47,812 bases of DNA from an uncultured Clostridia bacterium (GTDB lineage Bacteria > Bacillota > Clostridia > Christensenellales > Borkfalkiaceae), in contig CANQNO010000013.1 in assembly GCA_947625245.1 (NCBI GenBank), forward strand, positions 1-47,812, read 5' to 3'. The position numbers and the translations under genes were made by a program. Positions 34,071-42,096 of the stretch are shown in pieces (position 1 is the first letter of the stretch; every line of letters starts with the position of its first letter). Under the pieces are notes generated by a model. That model was given only the letters and a program-made list of their open reading frames with translations, was not told where the DNA came from and searched no databases.

Positions 34071-34099
34071 TTGATCTTTTAAAAAATATATAGTATAAT
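34071..34099 (+). promoter_or_regulatory. Promoter of nadA
   Basis: TTGATC (34071-34076), 17-base spacer, TATAAT (34094-34099). Transcription would start near 34106, inside the first Rrf2-type palindrome. Confidence 0.65.
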
Positions 34100-34121
34100 T
34101 CCCATATAACCGATAGGATTT
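34097..34121. promoter_or_regulatory. Rrf2-type operator 1 of nadA
   Basis: An inverted repeat in 10-5-10 layout: AATTCCCATA, five bases, GATAGGATTT (7 of 10 positions symmetrical). It covers the -10 end and expected start of the nadA transcript, so a bound repressor would block transcription. Same layout as the site at 35514. Confidence 0.65.
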
Positions 34122-34130
34122 ATATAATAT

Positions 34131-34155
34131 AATTCCTTTATAACTTGCAGGATTC
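34131..34155. promoter_or_regulatory. Rrf2-type operator 2 of nadA
   Basis: A second, weaker 10-5-10 inverted repeat (AATTCCTTTA / TGCAGGATTC, 6 of 10 symmetrical), 34 bases centre-to-centre from the first, just before the nadA start codon. Confidence 0.5.
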
Positions 34156-34164
34156 AGGTACGAT

Positions 34165-35079
34165 ATGATCAAAGATTTACAGCAAAAAATCATCGAACTC
34201 AAAAAGCGGAACGACGTGTGTATCCTTGCGCACAGCTATATGCCCGAGGAAATTTTGGAAGTGGCGGACTTTTCGGGGGACAGCTATGCCCTTGCGGTAA
34301 AAGCCAAAACCGCGCCGCAATCGCAGGTGATAATGTGCGGGGTGCGCTTTATGGCGGAGACTGTAAAAATGCTTTCCCCGCAAAAGCGGGTAATTTTATC
34401 TAATCCGCAGGCGGGTTGCCCCATGGCGGAACAGATGGACAAAGAGGTTATATCGGAAGTCAAAAAAATGTATCCCGGTTATGCGGTGGTCGCGTACATA
34501 AACACCACGGCTGACCTCAAAACGGTTGCCGACTATTGCGTCACCTCGTCCAGCGCGGTCAAAATTTGCCGTGCAATTCCCCAAAAGGACATACTCTTTA
34601 TACCCGATATAAATTTGGGCGCATACGTCAAAAAGCAGGTGCCCGAAAAGAATTTCAAATTGCTTTCGGGCGGCTGCCCGACCCATGCGAGAATTGAGCG
34701 TTCCGACGCGCTCGAAGCAAAAAAACTGCACCCTTCGGCGCTTTTGCTCGTCCATCCCGAATGCCGTCCCGAAGTCGCCGGACTTGCCGACTATGTAGGC
34801 TCCACTACGGGCATTATGGACTTTGCGCTCAACTCAGACGCGGAAGAATTTATAATAGGCACCGAAAATTCCATAGTACAGCACTTGCAGTACAGGCGTC
34901 CCGACAAAAAGTTTTATCCCCTTTCAAAGGACCTTGTGTGCCACAACATGAAGCTTACTACCCTGCCAGACGTCTATGCCTGCCTTACGGGCGGGGGCGG
35001 GGAAGAAATTTTCCTTGCCGAAGAGACGCGCGTAAAGGCGGTAAAGTGCATAGAGAGGATGATAGCCCTCGGCGGTTAA
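34165..35079 (+). CDS. nadA: Quinolinate synthase
   Basis: A 4Fe-4S enzyme condensing iminoaspartate with dihydroxyacetone phosphate to quinolinate in NAD synthesis. 304 residues with the cluster cysteines in 'IMCGVRFMAET', 'SGGCPTHARIE' and 'YACLTGGGGEEIFL'. The N-terminal 'ILAHSYMPEEILEVADF' and 'GDSYALAVKA' are characteristic. No nadB or nadC is in the window. It precedes the Fe-S regulator gene by 21 bases, and both are probably co-transcribed. An oxygen-labile cluster explains regulation with the Fe-S assembly genes. Confidence 0.96.
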   Translation: MIKDLQQKIIELKKRNDVCILAHSYMPEEILEVADFSGDSYALAVKAKTAPQSQVIMCGVRFMAETVKMLSPQKRVILSNPQAGCPMAEQMDKEVISEVKKMYPGYAVVAYINTTADLKTVADYCVTSSSAVKICRAIPQKDILFIPDINLGAYVKKQVPEKNFKLLSGGCPTHARIERSDALEAKKLHPSALLLVHPECRPEVAGLADYVGSTTGIMDFALNSDAEEFIIGTENSIVQHLQYRRPDKKFYPLSKDLVCHNMKLTTLPDVYACLTGGGGEEIFLAEETRVKAVKCIERMIALGG

Positions 35080-35100
35080 ATCCGCGCAGGAGAAAAGGTT

Positions 35101-35499
35101 ATGATGATCACCACAAAGGGCAGGAACGCCCTTAAAGTTATGATAGACCTTGCGCGGCACGAAGGCGAGGGGTTTATTTCCCTTTCGGACATAGCGGCAA
35201 GGCAGAACGAAAGCTTAAAGTATCTCGAAGCTTCCGCAAAACAACTCACGCAGTCCAACCTGATAGTTTCTGCGCGGGGCAAGAGCGGGGGCTATAAGCT
35301 CGCCCGTCCCGCAGAAAAGTACACCGCCGCCGAAATTCTCCTTTCGGGCGAGGGCTCCCTCGCACCCGTAAGTTGTCTTTCCGAAGGCTCCGCCCCTTGC
35401 GAAAACGCCTGCACCTGCGCCACGCTTCCCCTTTTTAAGGAACTTGACGACGTTATAATGGGCTTTTTGAAGTCCAAAACGCTGAAAGATTTAATTTAA
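35101..35499 (+). CDS. Rrf2-family Fe-S-sensing regulator (IscR-like)
   Basis: 132 residues with a winged-helix N-terminus ('MMITTKGRNALKVMIDLARH', 'ISLSDIAARQNESLKYLEAS' and 'SGGYKLARP'). The C-terminal part holds cysteines C92, C100, C104 and C106; E. coli IscR ligates its 2Fe-2S cluster with C92, C98 and C104, so cluster binding is likely here too, with somewhat different spacing. It lies between nadA and the cysteine desulfurase, both preceded by paired palindromes, and would thus be autoregulated through nadA read-through. CymR-like cysteine regulators lack such cysteines, which argues against that alternative. GCAGGAG precedes the ATG. Confidence 0.88.
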   Translation: MMITTKGRNALKVMIDLARHEGEGFISLSDIAARQNESLKYLEASAKQLTQSNLIVSARGKSGGYKLARPAEKYTAAEILLSGEGSLAPVSCLSEGSAPCENACTCATLPLFKELDDVIMGFLKSKTLKDLI

Positions 35500-35513
35500 T
35501 TGAAAATGTACAT

Positions 35514-35538
35514 AATTCCTATTGACAAAATAGGAATT
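35514..35538. promoter_or_regulatory. Rrf2-type operator 1 of the cysteine desulfurase gene
   Basis: A perfect 10-5-10 inverted repeat: AATTCCTATT, five bases, AATAGGAATT. It overlaps the -35 box at 35522-35527 and is the best-conserved of four such sites in the window. Confidence 0.8.
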
Positions 35539-35550
35539 AAAATTTATAAT
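35522..35550 (+). promoter_or_regulatory. Consensus promoter of the iscS-iscU operon
   Basis: TTGACA (35522-35527), 17-base spacer, TATAAT (35545-35550): a full sigma-A consensus, embedded between two palindromic operators, so strong when derepressed. Confidence 0.9.
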
Positions 35551-35551
35551 G

Positions 35552-35576
35552 AATTCATACTAATCGGATAGGAATT
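35552..35576. promoter_or_regulatory. Rrf2-type operator 2 of the cysteine desulfurase gene
   Basis: A second 10-5-10 inverted repeat (AATTCATACT / GATAGGAATT, 7 of 10 symmetrical), centred 38 bases after the first and just past the -10 box. Confidence 0.6.
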
Positions 35577-35581
35577 GAATT

Positions 35582-36775
35582 TTGGAAAAGATCATTTATG
35601 CCGACAATGCGGCGACAACGGCTATGAGCGACGCCGCGATAGAGGCGATGGGCGGATATTTCAAAAAAATATACGGCAATCCCTCGTCCCTGCACACAGT
35701 GGGGCAGATAGCAAAGGAACACCTTGACGCGGCGCGCGCGAAAGTGGCGCAATGCCTTAACTGCGAGCCGAACGAAATTTATTTTACTTCGGGCGGCAGC
35801 GAGTCCGACAACCAGTGCATACGTTCCGCCGCTCTGCAGGGCGCAAAAAAAGGTAAAAAACACATAATCTCCACGGCTTTCGAGCATCACGCCGTTTTGC
35901 ACACCCTTAAAAAGCTTGAAAAAGAGGGGTTTGAGGTAACTTATCTCGACGTGCACGGCAACGGGCTGATAACCGCGGAGGAGGTAAAGGCGGCGATACG
36001 CCCCGATACGGCGCTCGTCACCGTAATGTACGCCAATAACGAAATAGGCACTATCCAGCCGGTAAGAGAAATAGGCAAAGTTTGCCGCGAGGCGGGCGTT
36101 CCTTTCCATACCGACGCCGTGCAGGCTGTGGGGCATATTCCCGTGGACGTCAGGGCGGACAACATAGATATGCTCTCCCTTTCCGCGCATAAATTCCACG
36201 GTCCTAAGGGAGTCGGCGCGCTGTATTGCAGGCGTTCGCTTCCCCTCGTTACGTTTATAGAGGGCGGCGCGCAGGAACGCGGCAAACGTGCAGGCACCGA
36301 AAACCTTGCGGGGATTGCCGGGATGGCGGCGGCGCTCGTCGAGGCTTGCGCAAATCTTAACAAAAACGCCGCGCACCTTACGGCTCTTCGCGACAAGCTC
36401 ATTAAAGGGCTTTTAAAAATTCCTCACTCCCGCCTTAACGGCGACCCCAAAAACAGGCTGCCCGGCAACGTAAATATGTGCTTTGAAGGGATAGAGGGAG
36501 AAAGCCTTTTGTTGCTTTTGGACCAAAAGGGGATATGCGCGTCGTCGGGTTCGGCTTGCACTTCGGGGTCTCTGGATCCCTCGCACGTGCTGCTTGCTTT
36601 GGGGCTCCCGCACGAAGTCGCGCACGGCTCGCTCCGTCTCTCGCTTTCCGAAACCAATACGGAAGAGGAAGCAGACTATATTATCGCCGAAGTGCCCAAA
36701 GTAGTGGAATATTTAAGAAGTATTTCGCCCGTATGGGAAGAACTCGAAAAGGGCATACGCAAACATCTGATATAA
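35582..36775 (+). CDS. iscS: Cysteine desulfurase (NifS/IscS family)
   Basis: PLP enzyme that takes sulfur from cysteine as a persulfide for Fe-S cluster assembly. 397 residues: PLP lysine K204 in '[12 protein letters not shown]', and catalytic cysteine C326 in '[12 protein letters not shown]', with the longer loop typical of group-I (IscS/NifS) enzymes. The likely start is TTG at 35582, six bases or so after AGGAA. It is followed by the IscU scaffold after 13 bases, forming an operon controlled by the upstream Rrf2 regulator. Confidence 0.95.
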   Translation: MEKIIYADNAATTAMSDAAIEAMGGYFKKIYGNPSSLHTVGQIAKEHLDAARAKVAQCLNCEPNEIYFTSGGSESDNQCIRSAALQGAKKGKKHIISTAFEHHAVLHTLKKLEKEGFEVTYLDVHGNGLITAEEVKAAIRPDTALVTVMYANNEIGTIQPVREIGKVCREAGVPFHTDAVQAVGHIPVDVRADNIDMLSLSAHKFHGPKGVGALYCRRSLPLVTFIEGGAQERGKRAGTENLAGIAGMAAALVEACANLNKNAAHLTALRDKLIKGLLKIPHSRLNGDPKNRLPGNVNMCFEGIEGESLLLLLDQKGICASSGSACTSGSLDPSHVLLALGLPHEVAHGSLRLSLSETNTEEEADYIIAEVPKVVEYLRSISPVWEELEKGIRKHLI

Positions 36776-36788
36776 AGGAGAAGTATTT

Positions 36789-37226
36789 ATGCTGTACAGT
36801 GAAAAAGTAATGGACCATTTCACAAATCCCCGCAACGTGGGAAAAATAGACGACGCGGACGGTATAGGCGAAGTGGGCAACGCCAAATGCGGCGACATAA
36901 TGAAAATTTATCTCAAAATCAAAGACGACGTTATAGTGGACGTAAAGTTCAACACTTTCGGGTGCGGCAGCGCGATAGCTTCGTCGTCCATGGCGACTGA
37001 AATGATAAAAGGCCAGCCGCTTTCCAAAGCGCTGGAGCTCACAAACAAAGCCGTTGCCGAAGCTTTGGACGGCTTGCCCGCGCACAAAATGCACTGCTCG
37101 GTTTTGGCGGAAGAAGCAATACGGGCGGCTATAAAGGACTATTACGACAGGCACGGCATTGCCTACGACAAGTCGCAGTTTCCCGACCCGCACGACGAAG
37201 AAGAGGAACACCGCAGCGAGGACTGA
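36789..37226 (+). CDS. iscU: Fe-S cluster assembly scaffold IscU/NifU N-terminal type
   Basis: 145-residue scaffold on which clusters are built. Ligands C34 (with D36 in 'AKCGD'), C59 ('FGCGS') and C103 ('MHCSVLAEEA') are in the conserved positions. The C-terminal 20 residues are very acidic with histidines, an extension not in E. coli IscU. AAAGGAG is close to the ATG. It follows the desulfurase directly; no hscA/hscB or ferredoxin genes are present, as is common in Clostridia. Confidence 0.94.
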   Translation: MLYSEKVMDHFTNPRNVGKIDDADGIGEVGNAKCGDIMKIYLKIKDDVIVDVKFNTFGCGSAIASSSMATEMIKGQPLSKALELTNKAVAEALDGLPAHKMHCSVLAEEAIRAAIKDYYDRHGIAYDKSQFPDPHDEEEEHRSED

Positions 37227-37231
37227 AAATA

Positions 37232-37258
37232 CAAGAGGACGCAAAGTCCTCTTGTTTT
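37232..37258 (+). terminator. Terminator of the iscS-iscU operon
   Basis: A 9-bp stem (37232-37240 with 37246-37254), five-base loop and T4 tail right after iscU. Confidence 0.8.
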
Positions 37259-37284
37259 CGTAAAACAAAATTTAGGGGGTCATA

Positions 37285-38409
37285 ATGGCTGAATACGATT
37301 ATCTGATTGTCGGCGCGGGGCTTTACGGGGCTGTTTGCGCGGCGGAGTTGACAAAAAAGGGCTATAAGTGCCTTGTCGCCGAAAAACGGGCGCACGTAGG
37401 CGGCAACATTTACACGGAAGAGACGGAGGGAATAAACGTTCACCGCTACGGCGCGCATATATTCCACACTTCGGACGAACGCGTATGGCAATACGTGAAC
37501 GGCTATGCCGAATTCAACAATTTTATAAACAGCCCGATTGCGCGGTATAAGGACGAGTGTTACAACCTGCCCTTCAACATGAACACCTTTACAAAGTTAT
37601 GGCGGGATGTGTTTACCCCCGCGGAAGCGCGGGCGAGGATAGAAGAAGAGAGGGCGGGCGGCTATACCGAAAACCCCTCAAACCTCGAAGAGCAGGCAAT
37701 CAATCTGGTAGGCAGAACAATTTACGAAAAGCTGGTAAAAGGATATACCGAAAAGCAGTGGGGCAGACCGTGCAACGAGCTTCCCGCGTTCATAATCAAG
37801 CGGCTGCCCGTCAGGTTCACTTTCGACAACAACTATTTTTCCGACCGTCGTCAGGGCATACCCGAAGGCGGTTACACCAAAATGGTAGAGCGCATGCTCG
37901 GCGGGGTAAAAGTCATAACGGGGTGCGATTTCAACGCCCGCCGCGCCGAACTTTCGGCGCTTGCCGATAAAATTATTTATACGGGCGCGATAGACGCCTA
38001 TTTCGGCTATAAGCTCGGCGCATTAAGCTGGCGCGCGGTGCGGTTCGAAACGGAAGTGCTCGACATGCCCGACTTTCAGGGCAACGCCGTGGTCAACTAC
38101 ACCGCTTCGGACGTGCCCTACACAAGGATAATCGAACACAAGCATTTTGAGGGAGTACAGAGCGGTAAAACGGTTATTTCTCGCGAGTATCCCGCAGAGT
38201 GGAAGCAAGGCGACGAGCCGTATTATCCCGTAAACGACGCCCGCAACGAAAAGCTGTACGCGGACTATGCCGCTCTCGCCGCGCGTGAAATGAACGTGCA
38301 TTTCGGCGGCAGGCTCGGCGCGTATAAGTACGCCGATATGGACGACACCGTGGCGGCGGCGCTGGAATTCACCGATAAAATTTCCGCTAAAACAGCAAAA
38401 GGCAAATAA
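37285..38409 (+). CDS. glf: UDP-galactopyranose mutase
   Basis: FAD enzyme converting UDP-galactopyranose to UDP-galactofuranose, a precursor of surface glycans. 374 residues with the Rossmann motif 'YLIVGAGLYGAVCAAEL', 'EKRAHVGGNIYTEE', 'HRYGAHIFHTSDERVW', and 'YTEKQWGRPCNELP', all strong Glf signatures. AGGGGG precedes the ATG. No glycosyltransferase genes are nearby, so the galactofuranose acceptor is unknown. It is a single gene between two hairpins. Confidence 0.96.
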   Translation: MAEYDYLIVGAGLYGAVCAAELTKKGYKCLVAEKRAHVGGNIYTEETEGINVHRYGAHIFHTSDERVWQYVNGYAEFNNFINSPIARYKDECYNLPFNMNTFTKLWRDVFTPAEARARIEEERAGGYTENPSNLEEQAINLVGRTIYEKLVKGYTEKQWGRPCNELPAFIIKRLPVRFTFDNNYFSDRRQGIPEGGYTKMVERMLGGVKVITGCDFNARRAELSALADKIIYTGAIDAYFGYKLGALSWRAVRFETEVLDMPDFQGNAVVNYTASDVPYTRIIEHKHFEGVQSGKTVISREYPAEWKQGDEPYYPVNDARNEKLYADYAALAAREMNVHFGGRLGAYKYADMDDTVAAALEFTDKISAKTAKGK

Positions 38410-38460
38410 AAAAATACCCGCAGCTTCCGTTTTATGCGGGGTAATATAAAAGGACAAACC

Positions 38461-38491
38461 TGCATACTTTACAAGAGAGGTAAAGTATGCA
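38461..38491 (+). promoter_or_regulatory. Hairpin enclosing the start codon of the Ca2+-ATPase gene
   Basis: A perfect 12-bp inverted repeat (38461-38472 with 38480-38491) has the AGAGAGG ribosome binding site mainly in its seven-base loop and the ATG (38487-38489) in its 3' arm. As RNA it would sequester the start codon; as DNA it could be a dimeric regulator's operator. Confidence 0.65.
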
Positions 38492-41090
38492 GAATTTTTG
38501 TTTTGAGGACAAAAAGCAGGTTTTAAAGGAACTCGGCAGCTGCAACGAGGGTTTGACGGACGCCGACGCCGCCGAAAGATTGAAAACTTACGGCAAAAAC
38601 GCCATCGAAAGCGGCAAAAACCCGGGCGTAGTCAAACTGTTTGTATCGCAGTTTTCCGATTTTATGACAATACTTCTGATGGCGGCGGCAGCCGTGTCGG
38701 GGATAATCGCCTTTATTTCAAAGGACAAGAGCGACCTCACGGATACCTTTATAATATTGTTCATAATTTTTTTGAACGCCCTCGTCGGCGCCGTACAGCA
38801 GTTCAGGGCGGACAAGGCGATAGAAAATTTAAAAAAGCTGTCGGCTTCGGTATGTAAAGTGCGGCGGGGCGGCAGGGAAAAGACAGTCCCCTGCGAGGAA
38901 TTGACCGTGGGCGACATAGTGCTCCTCGAAGAGGGCGACGTTATCCCCGCCGATTGCCGTATTCTCGAAGAAAACGCGTTGAAGTGCGACGAAGCCGCCT
39001 TGACGGGCGAAAGCATAAGCGTGGAAAAGAACTCCGAAAGAATACGCGGCAACAAAGTGAGTTTGGGCGGTATGACCAACACGCTGTTCGGTTCCACATA
39101 CGTCGTCGGCGGAAATTGCACCGCGGTAGTCACGGCTGTGGGCATGGGCACCGAAATGGGCAAGATCGCCGAAATGCTCAAAGGCGCAAAGTCCGATAAA
39201 ACCCCGCTCGAAAACAGCCTTGCCAAACTGGGCAAAATAATCACCTTTTGCGTTTTGGGCATATCCGCGCTCATATTCATTTTGGGCGTCACCGTGCGCG
39301 GCGGGGGGATTTTAAAAAACTTTATGACCGCCGTCGCCATAGCCGTAGCCGCCATCCCCGAAGGTCTGCCCGCCGTGGTAACCATTATAATGGCAATGGG
39401 CGTACAGAAGATGAGCAAAAAGCACGTCGTGATACGCAAATTGAAATCTGTGGAAACTTTGGGCGGCTGTTCGGTTATATGCACCGACAAGACTGGCACC
39501 CTCACCCAAAACAAGCTTAAAGTCGTGCGCGAGTGGGGGCTTTACGACCCTTCGCTGGGGGATATGTGCGGGGCAAACCAAAAACTTTACGGGTGCATGT
39601 CGGTGTGTTCGGCGGTAAAAGGCGATAAGGGAAAGTACATAGGCGACCCCACCGAAGTCGCGCTCGTGCGCCATGCCGCGGGCAAGGGCTTTAACGGCGG
39701 CTTAAAAAAGATTGCCGAGATCCCGTTTTCTTCGGAGCGGAAGATGATGTCCGTAGCCGCCGAAACGGAGAGCGGTTACATCACGTTTACCAAGGGCGCG
39801 CCCGATATTTTGATAAACAAATGCGCGTACGTGTGCGATAATACGGGCGTGCGCCAAATAACCGAAGAGGATAAACGGCAAATCTTATTCCAGAACGACT
39901 CCATGTCGGGCGAAGCTCTGCGCGTACTCGCTTTTGCGTACAGCCCGTATGCGGGCAAAATAAGCGAAGAAGGGCTTGTGTTCATAGCGCTTGCGGGAAT
40001 GTCCGACGGTATAAAAGCGGGGGTCGAAGAGGCGGTGGAGGAGTGCCGCACGGCGGGGATTTCCACCGTAATGATTACGGGCGACAACGTAAAAACGGCG
40101 CTTGCCGTTGCGCGTAAACTGAACATAGCGCACAGCGAAAACGAAGTTGCAACGGGCGACGAGCTGGACGGGCTTTCCAAAGCCGGACGCGAAGAGCTGA
40201 TATTAAGATGCCGCGTGTTTGCAAGGGTTTCGCCCAAGCACAAGAATATGATAGTAAAATGCCTTAAAAAGCACGGCAAAGTAGTTGCTATGACGGGCGA
40301 CGGCATAAACGACGCCCCGGGCATAAAGAGCGCGGATATAGGCATTGCAATGGGCATATACGGCACCGACGTCACAAAAAGCGCTTCGGATATGATTATC
40401 ACCGACGACAACTTTGCCACTATAGTTTCGGCTGTTCGCGAGGGCAGGCGGATATCCGAAAATATAAAAAAGACTATACAGTTCTTCATTTCCACCAATC
40501 TTGCCGAAGTTTTGGCGATATTCATTGCCTCGATATTCTTTTTCAGATATGACTTTTTGCTCTCTACGCAACTTCTTTGGCTCAACCTCATAACGGACAG
40601 CTTCCCCGTGCTCGCGCTGGGCGCCGAAAAGGAGACCCCCGACATAATGCGCACCCCGCCCGTCCGCGCCGAAAAGAGCCTGTTTTCCAAAACTTCCGTT
40701 GCGGGTATAGCCTATGCGGGCGGGTATATGACGGCGGCTACAACGGCCGTATACGCAATTTCCCTCTCACTGTGGGGCAACGCCGCGGCAACCACAATGA
40801 CTTTTTTAACCATATCCTTTTTGGAACTTTTCCACGCCTTCAATATCCGTTCGGAGCGCTCTTCGGCGCTTAAAAACCTGTTCGGCAACAAAATCCTCGT
40901 TGCCACCGTTGCGGCGGGAATTTTAATAAACGTTCTCCTGTGCGTCACCCCGCTCAATTCGGCGTTCTCGCTGGTGCGGCCTACGGGCGTACAGTGGGTT
41001 ATCGTTTTTGCCGTTTCCCTGTCGGTGATACCCGCGTTCGAATTGCTCAAACTCGTACTGCGCGCAATAAAAAAACGCCGCAACCGTTAA
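38487..41090 (+). CDS. Calcium-translocating P-type ATPase
   Basis: 867-residue P2-type pump with an N-terminal cation-ATPase domain, then membrane helices, 'ALTGESISVEK' (actuator loop, TGES), 'PEGLP' at 291-295 (cation site in M4), phosphorylated D334 in 'CTDKTGTLT', 'KGAPD' (nucleotide site), 'MITGDNVKTALAVA' and 'MTGDGINDAPGIKSADIGIA'. The PEGLP sequence and lack of Na/K-specific features favour Ca2+ export, as in bacterial SERCA-like pumps. It spans the cytoplasmic membrane with about ten helices. The start codon lies in a stable hairpin, an unusual control element. Confidence 0.93.
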   Translation: MQNFCFEDKKQVLKELGSCNEGLTDADAAERLKTYGKNAIESGKNPGVVKLFVSQFSDFMTILLMAAAAVSGIIAFISKDKSDLTDTFIILFIIFLNALVGAVQQFRADKAIENLKKLSASVCKVRRGGREKTVPCEELTVGDIVLLEEGDVIPADCRILEENALKCDEAALTGESISVEKNSERIRGNKVSLGGMTNTLFGSTYVVGGNCTAVVTAVGMGTEMGKIAEMLKGAKSDKTPLENSLAKLGKIITFCVLGISALIFILGVTVRGGGILKNFMTAVAIAVAAIPEGLPAVVTIIMAMGVQKMSKKHVVIRKLKSVETLGGCSVICTDKTGTLTQNKLKVVREWGLYDPSLGDMCGANQKLYGCMSVCSAVKGDKGKYIGDPTEVALVRHAAGKGFNGGLKKIAEIPFSSERKMMSVAAETESGYITFTKGAPDILINKCAYVCDNTGVRQITEEDKRQILFQNDSMSGEALRVLAFAYSPYAGKISEEGLVFIALAGMSDGIKAGVEEAVEECRTAGISTVMITGDNVKTALAVARKLNIAHSENEVATGDELDGLSKAGREELILRCRVFARVSPKHKNMIVKCLKKHGKVVAMTGDGINDAPGIKSADIGIAMGIYGTDVTKSASDMIITDDNFATIVSAVREGRRISENIKKTIQFFISTNLAEVLAIFIASIFFFRYDFLLSTQLLWLNLITDSFPVLALGAEKETPDIMRTPPVRAEKSLFSKTSVAGIAYAGGYMTAATTAVYAISLSLWGNAAATTMTFLTISFLELFHAFNIRSERSSALKNLFGNKILVATVAAGILINVLLCVTPLNSAFSLVRPTGVQWVIVFAVSLSVIPAFELLKLVLRAIKKRRNR

Positions 41091-41107
41091 AAATTCGTTC
41101 CACGGAT

Positions 41108-41136
41108 TTGACATTGCGGCAAAGGAGTGATACAAT
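41108..41136 (+). promoter_or_regulatory. Promoter of the cobalamin-riboswitch operon
   Basis: TTGACA (41108-41113), 17-base spacer, TACAAT (41131-41136). The start would be near 41143, about ten bases before the riboswitch. Confidence 0.85.
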
Positions 41137-41152
41137 ACGCTTAAAACTGAAT

Positions 41153-41271
41153 AAAATACGGTTTGAAAGGGGAGCCCCCGAGTAAATTAAAAGGGAATCC
41201 GGTCAAAGTCCGGAACAACCGTCATTACTGTGATTGCGCGGCGCGCAAAAGTCAGAATACTGCCGTATTTT
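41153..41271 (+). ncRNA. Cobalamin riboswitch
   Basis: The conserved order of a B12 riboswitch is visible: 'GAAAGGGGAGCC', 'AAAAGGGAATCCGGTC', 'AAAGTCCGGAAC', 'CATTACTGTGATT' and the B12 box 'AAGTCAGAATACTGCC'. The closing helix is a 9-bp pairing of 41153-41161 with 41263-41271. At about 119 bases it is compact compared with the classical btuB type. A terminator at 41369 lies before the first gene of the operon, giving cobalamin-dependent repression. Confidence 0.9.
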
Positions 41272-41368
41272 TTTGGATTGTCACGTATTTTGGGCGAGAA
41301 AGGGTGCAACCGATTTCAAAAGGCTGTATTTTCGGCGCCAGAACGCCCGTTCCTTAAAAATCCGTTGT

Positions 41369-41396
41369 ACTCTTCCTCCGGGAAGAGTTTTTTTAT
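41369..41396 (+). terminator. Riboswitch-controlled terminator of the B12 operon
   Basis: An 8-bp stem (41369-41376 with 41381-41388) followed by a run of T with one A. It is the likely expression platform, closing the operon when cobalamin binds. The 97 bases between aptamer and terminator hold no gene. Confidence 0.8.
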
Positions 41397-41421
41397 TTTA
41401 TCCGCACCCGCGGGGGAGCTT

Positions 41422-41622
41422 ATGGCGGTATTCAATTTAAAGGAAAAAAATTTTAAATGGGCGGTCGAAACTTTGCAAAACAAGAGCAAAGAATTGGGCA
41501 GACTGCCAAAAAAAGCCGACTTCGACGAAATAACGCGCTCGCGCATAAAGTCCTTTTTGGGACCGTGGCCGCGCGCCCTTGAAGCGGCGGGACTAAAACA
41601 ACCGAAACAGGAGGAGGAATAA
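41422..41622 (+). CDS. Small HNH-repeat-like DNA-binding protein
   Basis: 66 residues from ATG 41422 after GGGGGAG. The longer open frame upstream runs through the riboswitch and is not real. The sequence 'ETLQNKSKELGRLPKKADFD' followed by 'FLGPWPRALEAAGLK' matches one unit of the homing-endonuclease-associated repeat (HNH_repeat), a small helix-turn-helix-like fold. There is no nuclease domain. It is the first gene of a B12-riboswitch operon; DNA binding or regulation is inference. It could be a degenerate endonuclease remnant or a small regulator of the transport genes. Confidence 0.65.
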   Translation: MAVFNLKEKNFKWAVETLQNKSKELGRLPKKADFDEITRSRIKSFLGPWPRALEAAGLKQPKQEEE

Positions 41623-41627
41623 AAGTT

Positions 41628-42095
41628 ATGAAAGGTTTAAAAAAAGCGGCGGCGGTGTTTGCGGCGGCGTTGGCGGCGGGGCTTGCCGCGGCGTTCTGCC
41701 TTACGGCATGCCGCAAAAACCCCCAAGGCACGGCAAAGCTTGTAAGCGCCGAAGGCAACACCATAGTTATAGAGGGGTTGCGCACGGATACTTCCGTTAG
41801 CCTTGCCGACGTATTGTACTCTTTTAAAGAGGAAGGCAAACTCACTTTCGAAGCGCAGGACGGCGATTACGGGTGGCAGATCATGTCCGTAAACGGCTAT
41901 GTGCCCGACGCAGCCAAAAACGAATTTTGGGCAATATATACCACGCTGGAAGAATACGGCGGCGATTTGTATTCCGATACGAGCTGGGGAACGTTCGTGT
42001 ACGACGGAAAGACCCTCGGCTCTGCGGCTTACGGCGCTTCGGGAATGCCCGTTATAGAGGGCGAGCTGTATATTTTAACTCTTTCTACTTATTGA
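41628..42095 (+). CDS. DUF4430 (transcobalamin-like) lipoprotein
   Basis: 155 residues: a lipoprotein signal peptide with lipobox 'LTAC' (cysteine at 28), then a domain with 'GLRTDTSVSLADVLYSFKEE' , 'GYGWQIMSVNGYVPD'-like spacing ('GDYGWQIMSVNGYVPDAAKN') and 'EFWAIYTTLEEYGGDLYSDT'. This is the DUF4430 pattern, which resembles the C-terminal domain of transcobalamin and intrinsic factor. AGGAGG lies before the ATG. Under a cobalamin riboswitch and followed by an ECF S component, it is likely a surface protein capturing cobalamin or cobinamide for uptake. Binding itself is inferred. Confidence 0.82.
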   Translation: MKGLKKAAAVFAAALAAGLAAAFCLTACRKNPQGTAKLVSAEGNTIVIEGLRTDTSVSLADVLYSFKEEGKLTFEAQDGDYGWQIMSVNGYVPDAAKNEFWAIYTTLEEYGGDLYSDTSWGTFVYDGKTLGSAAYGASGMPVIEGELYILTLSTY

Positions 42096-42096
42096 T

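Noticed and set aside
41230-41421. N-terminal extension of the HNH-repeat protein through the riboswitch
   Set aside because: The bases are the B12 box and expression platform; ATG 41422 has GGGGGAG in front.
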